Source: Murdochiella sp. Marseille-P8839 (GTDB taxonomy: Bacteria > Bacillota > Clostridia > Tissierellales > Peptoniphilaceae). Taken from it: a stretch of 64,000 nt of DNA. The stretch is from NCBI GenBank assembly GCA_019753405.1, contig JAIKLF010000004.1, forward strand, positions 1 through 64,000, in the 5' to 3' direction. This document shows positions 62,550 to 64,000 of this stretch, piece by piece. The notes below the pieces were generated by a model. That model had not been told where the DNA came from. It ran no database searches and worked only from the letters and a program-made list of their open reading frames with translations. Position 1 is the first letter of the stretch, and each line of letters starts with the position of its first letter. The translations under genes and the position numbers were made by a program.

Positions 62550-64000
62550 TTAGTAAGCACCGTATCCGGCTGCCGGATTCATTCCCGGTTCATTTTTCTC
62601 CTCCGGAATACTGACCACTGCAGCTTCCGTGGTTAAGAACATCGAAGCGATCGATACCGCATTCTGCAGAGCCGAACGGGTTACCTTGGTCGGGTCGACA
62701 ATACCGGCGCTGAACATATTAACATATTCTTCACGCATCGCATCAAAGCCTTCGCCCGGAGCGGCCGCTTTAACTTTTTCCACGACGACGGAAGGCTCAA
62801 GACCGGCATTCGCAACAATCTGACGCAGCGGCTCTTCGAGCGCGCGCACAATGATCTGGCCGCCAACCTTTTCATCGCCTTCAAAATCGGCAATGAAGTC
62901 GTTGACATCGTTAATGGCGTCGATCATAGCCGTACCGCCACCGGCAACAATGCCTTCTTCTACCGCCGCGCGAGTAGCCGAAAGAGCATCCTCAATGCGC
63001 AACTTCTTGTCTTTCATCTCCGTTTCCGTCGCCGCACCGACGCGCAGAACGGCAACGCCGCCGCCCAGCTTGGCTAAGCGTTCTTTAAGCTTTTCTTTAT
63101 CGTAATCGGAGTCCGTGTTTTCAATCTGCTTTTTAATCTGTTCTACGCGCTGCGTAATCGCTTCTTTATCTCCATGGCCGCTTACGATCACCGTTTTTTC
63201 CTTATCGATATTGACTTTGGCGGCTCTACCGAGCATATCGATCGTTGCTGTTTTGAGATCCAACCCGAGATCTTCCGTGATGACGCGACCGCCCGTGAGA
63301 ATGGCGATATCCTGAAGCATCTCTTTGCGACGATCTCCGTATCCCGGCGCCTTGATCGCCACTGCGTTAAACGTTCCGCGAATCTTGTTCAACACCAACG
63401 TGGCCAGAGCTTCGCCTTCCACATCTTCAGCGATAATGAGCAAAGTCTTGCCGGACTGCACGATCTGCTCCAGAAGCGGAAGAATATCCTGGATATTGCC
63501 AATTTTTTTATCGGTAATGAGAATGTACGGATCTTCCAACTCAGCAACCATCTTTTCGGTATCCGTCACCATATACGGCGAAAGATAGCCACGATCAAAC
63601 TGCATACCTTCGACAACTTCCAAGGTGTTTTCCATGGTCTTGGAATCTTCCACCGTGATCACGCCGTCTTTGCCGACCTTTTCCATAGCTTCGGCGATCA
63701 TTTGGCCAATCGCCTGTTCCCCGGCGGAAATCGTACCGACATTGGCAATGGCTTCCATCGTGTCGACTTCTTTCGCCATCTCCTGCAGCTTTTTGACCAC
63801 ATGGTCCGAGGCTTGTTTCATGCCGCGCTTCACCACCATCGGATTGGCGCCGGCCGCAATATTGCGCAGACCTTCGCGAACAATCGCCTGCGCCAGCAAG
63901 GTAGCCGTCGTGGTTCCGTCACCGGCAACATCATTGGTCTTCGTCGCCACTTCTTTAACCAGTTGTGCACCCAAATTTTCAAAGGCATCTTCCAGATCAA
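62550..64000 (-). CDS. groEL: Chaperonin GroEL, C-terminal part (5' end beyond window)
   Basis: 483 codons in the window; the missing N-terminus is about 60 residues. The frame is open to the window edge, where it reads [36 protein letters not shown], the conserved region with the ATPase Asp (GDGTTT). Other conserved parts include [27 protein letters not shown] and [12 protein letters not shown]. The C-terminus ends [11 protein letters not shown] and lacks the usual GGM repeat. groES is expected just beyond the right edge. Confidence 0.97.
   Translation of the reverse strand, partial: DLEDAFENLGAQLVKEVATKTNDVAGDGTTTATLLAQAIVREGLRNIAAGANPMVVKRGMKQASDHVVKKLQEMAKEVDTMEAIANVGTISAGEQAIGQMIAEAMEKVGKDGVITVEDSKTMENTLEVVEGMQFDRGYLSPYMVTDTEKMVAELEDPYILITDKKIGNIQDILPLLEQIVQSGKTLLIIAEDVEGEALATLVLNKIRGTFNAVAIKAPGYGDRRKEMLQDIAILTGGRVITEDLGLDLKTATIDMLGRAAKVNIDKEKTVIVSGHGDKEAITQRVEQIKKQIENTDSDYDKEKLKERLAKLGGGVAVLRVGAATETEMKDKKLRIEDALSATRAAVEEGIVAGGGTAMIDAINDVNDFIADFEGDEKVGGQIIVRALEEPLRQIVANAGLEPSVVVEKVKAAAPGEGFDAMREEYVNMFSAGIVDPTKVTRSALQNAVSIASMFLTTEAAVVSIPEEKNEPGMNPAAGYGAY

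Noticed and set aside
1-64000. Mobile elements, prophage or integrase
   Set aside because: No transposase, integrase, terminal inverted repeats or target duplications were recognised on either strand.

Overview
This 64 kb window comes from the chromosome of a low-to-mid GC anaerobic Gram-positive bacterium. The evidence is a complete Rnf complex, a bacterial V-type ATPase, AddAB, an mreBCD/PBP2 set, a Prp protease beside an L27 with a Firmicutes-type N-terminal extension, a LytR-CpsA-Psr protein, tmRNA and strong purine-rich ribosome binding sites. The gene set fits the Tissierellia/Peptoniphilaceae side of the Firmicutes; that placement is an inference. Most genes lie on the minus strand. 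No transposase, integrase, prophage or CRISPR array was seen.

Layout, left to right. 1-389: 5' part of a 16S rRNA gene (minus), with its promoter. 0.77-4.5 kb: a cassette of a BcrA-like ABC ATPase, two membrane proteins, a membrane-anchored protein and a lipoprotein, preceded by a promoter and a G12 tract in the leader. 4.8-7.5 kb: asparaginase and an ABC exporter. 7.5-16 kb: V-type ATPase operon (coiled-coil subunit, C, I, K, F, E, A, B, D); the first gene seems to need one extra base to be read. 16-17.8 kb: a J-domain membrane protein and a divergent short-chain dehydrogenase. 17.8-25.8 kb: addA, addB and glucokinase. 26-29.4 kb: a plus-strand lipoprotein, a glutaredoxin, a barnase/barstar-like pair followed by a 54-bp tandem repeat, and tmRNA on the minus strand. 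29.5-36.5 kb: LCP protein, gpsA, guaB, birA, obgE. 36.2-43.1 kb: rplU-prp-rpmA and the cell-shape cluster mreB-mreC-mreD-PBP2. 43.1-46.3 kb: radC, a Gx-transporter/NusG-II pair and galactokinase. 46.5-51.5 kb: rnfCDGEAB. 51.7-57.4 kb: two tRNA-Leu genes with an MFS transporter, polA, coaE and a lytic transglycosylase between them. 57.6-64 kb: a UvrD-like helicase, a phosphoesterase, a pseudouridine synthase, an atypical response regulator, a sigma-region-4-like regulator and the 3' part of groEL.

How it fits together: Rnf would turn reduced ferredoxin into an ion gradient, and the V-type ATPase would use or build the same gradient. The Mre/PBP2, LCP and transglycosylase genes build and remodel the wall. 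The loci most worth a second look are the apparent frameshift at the head of the ATPase operon, the G12-tract ABC cassette with a small cationic open frame inside it, the barnase/barstar pair with duplicated terminator hairpins, and the receiver-degenerate response regulator next to an unassigned sigma-like regulator.
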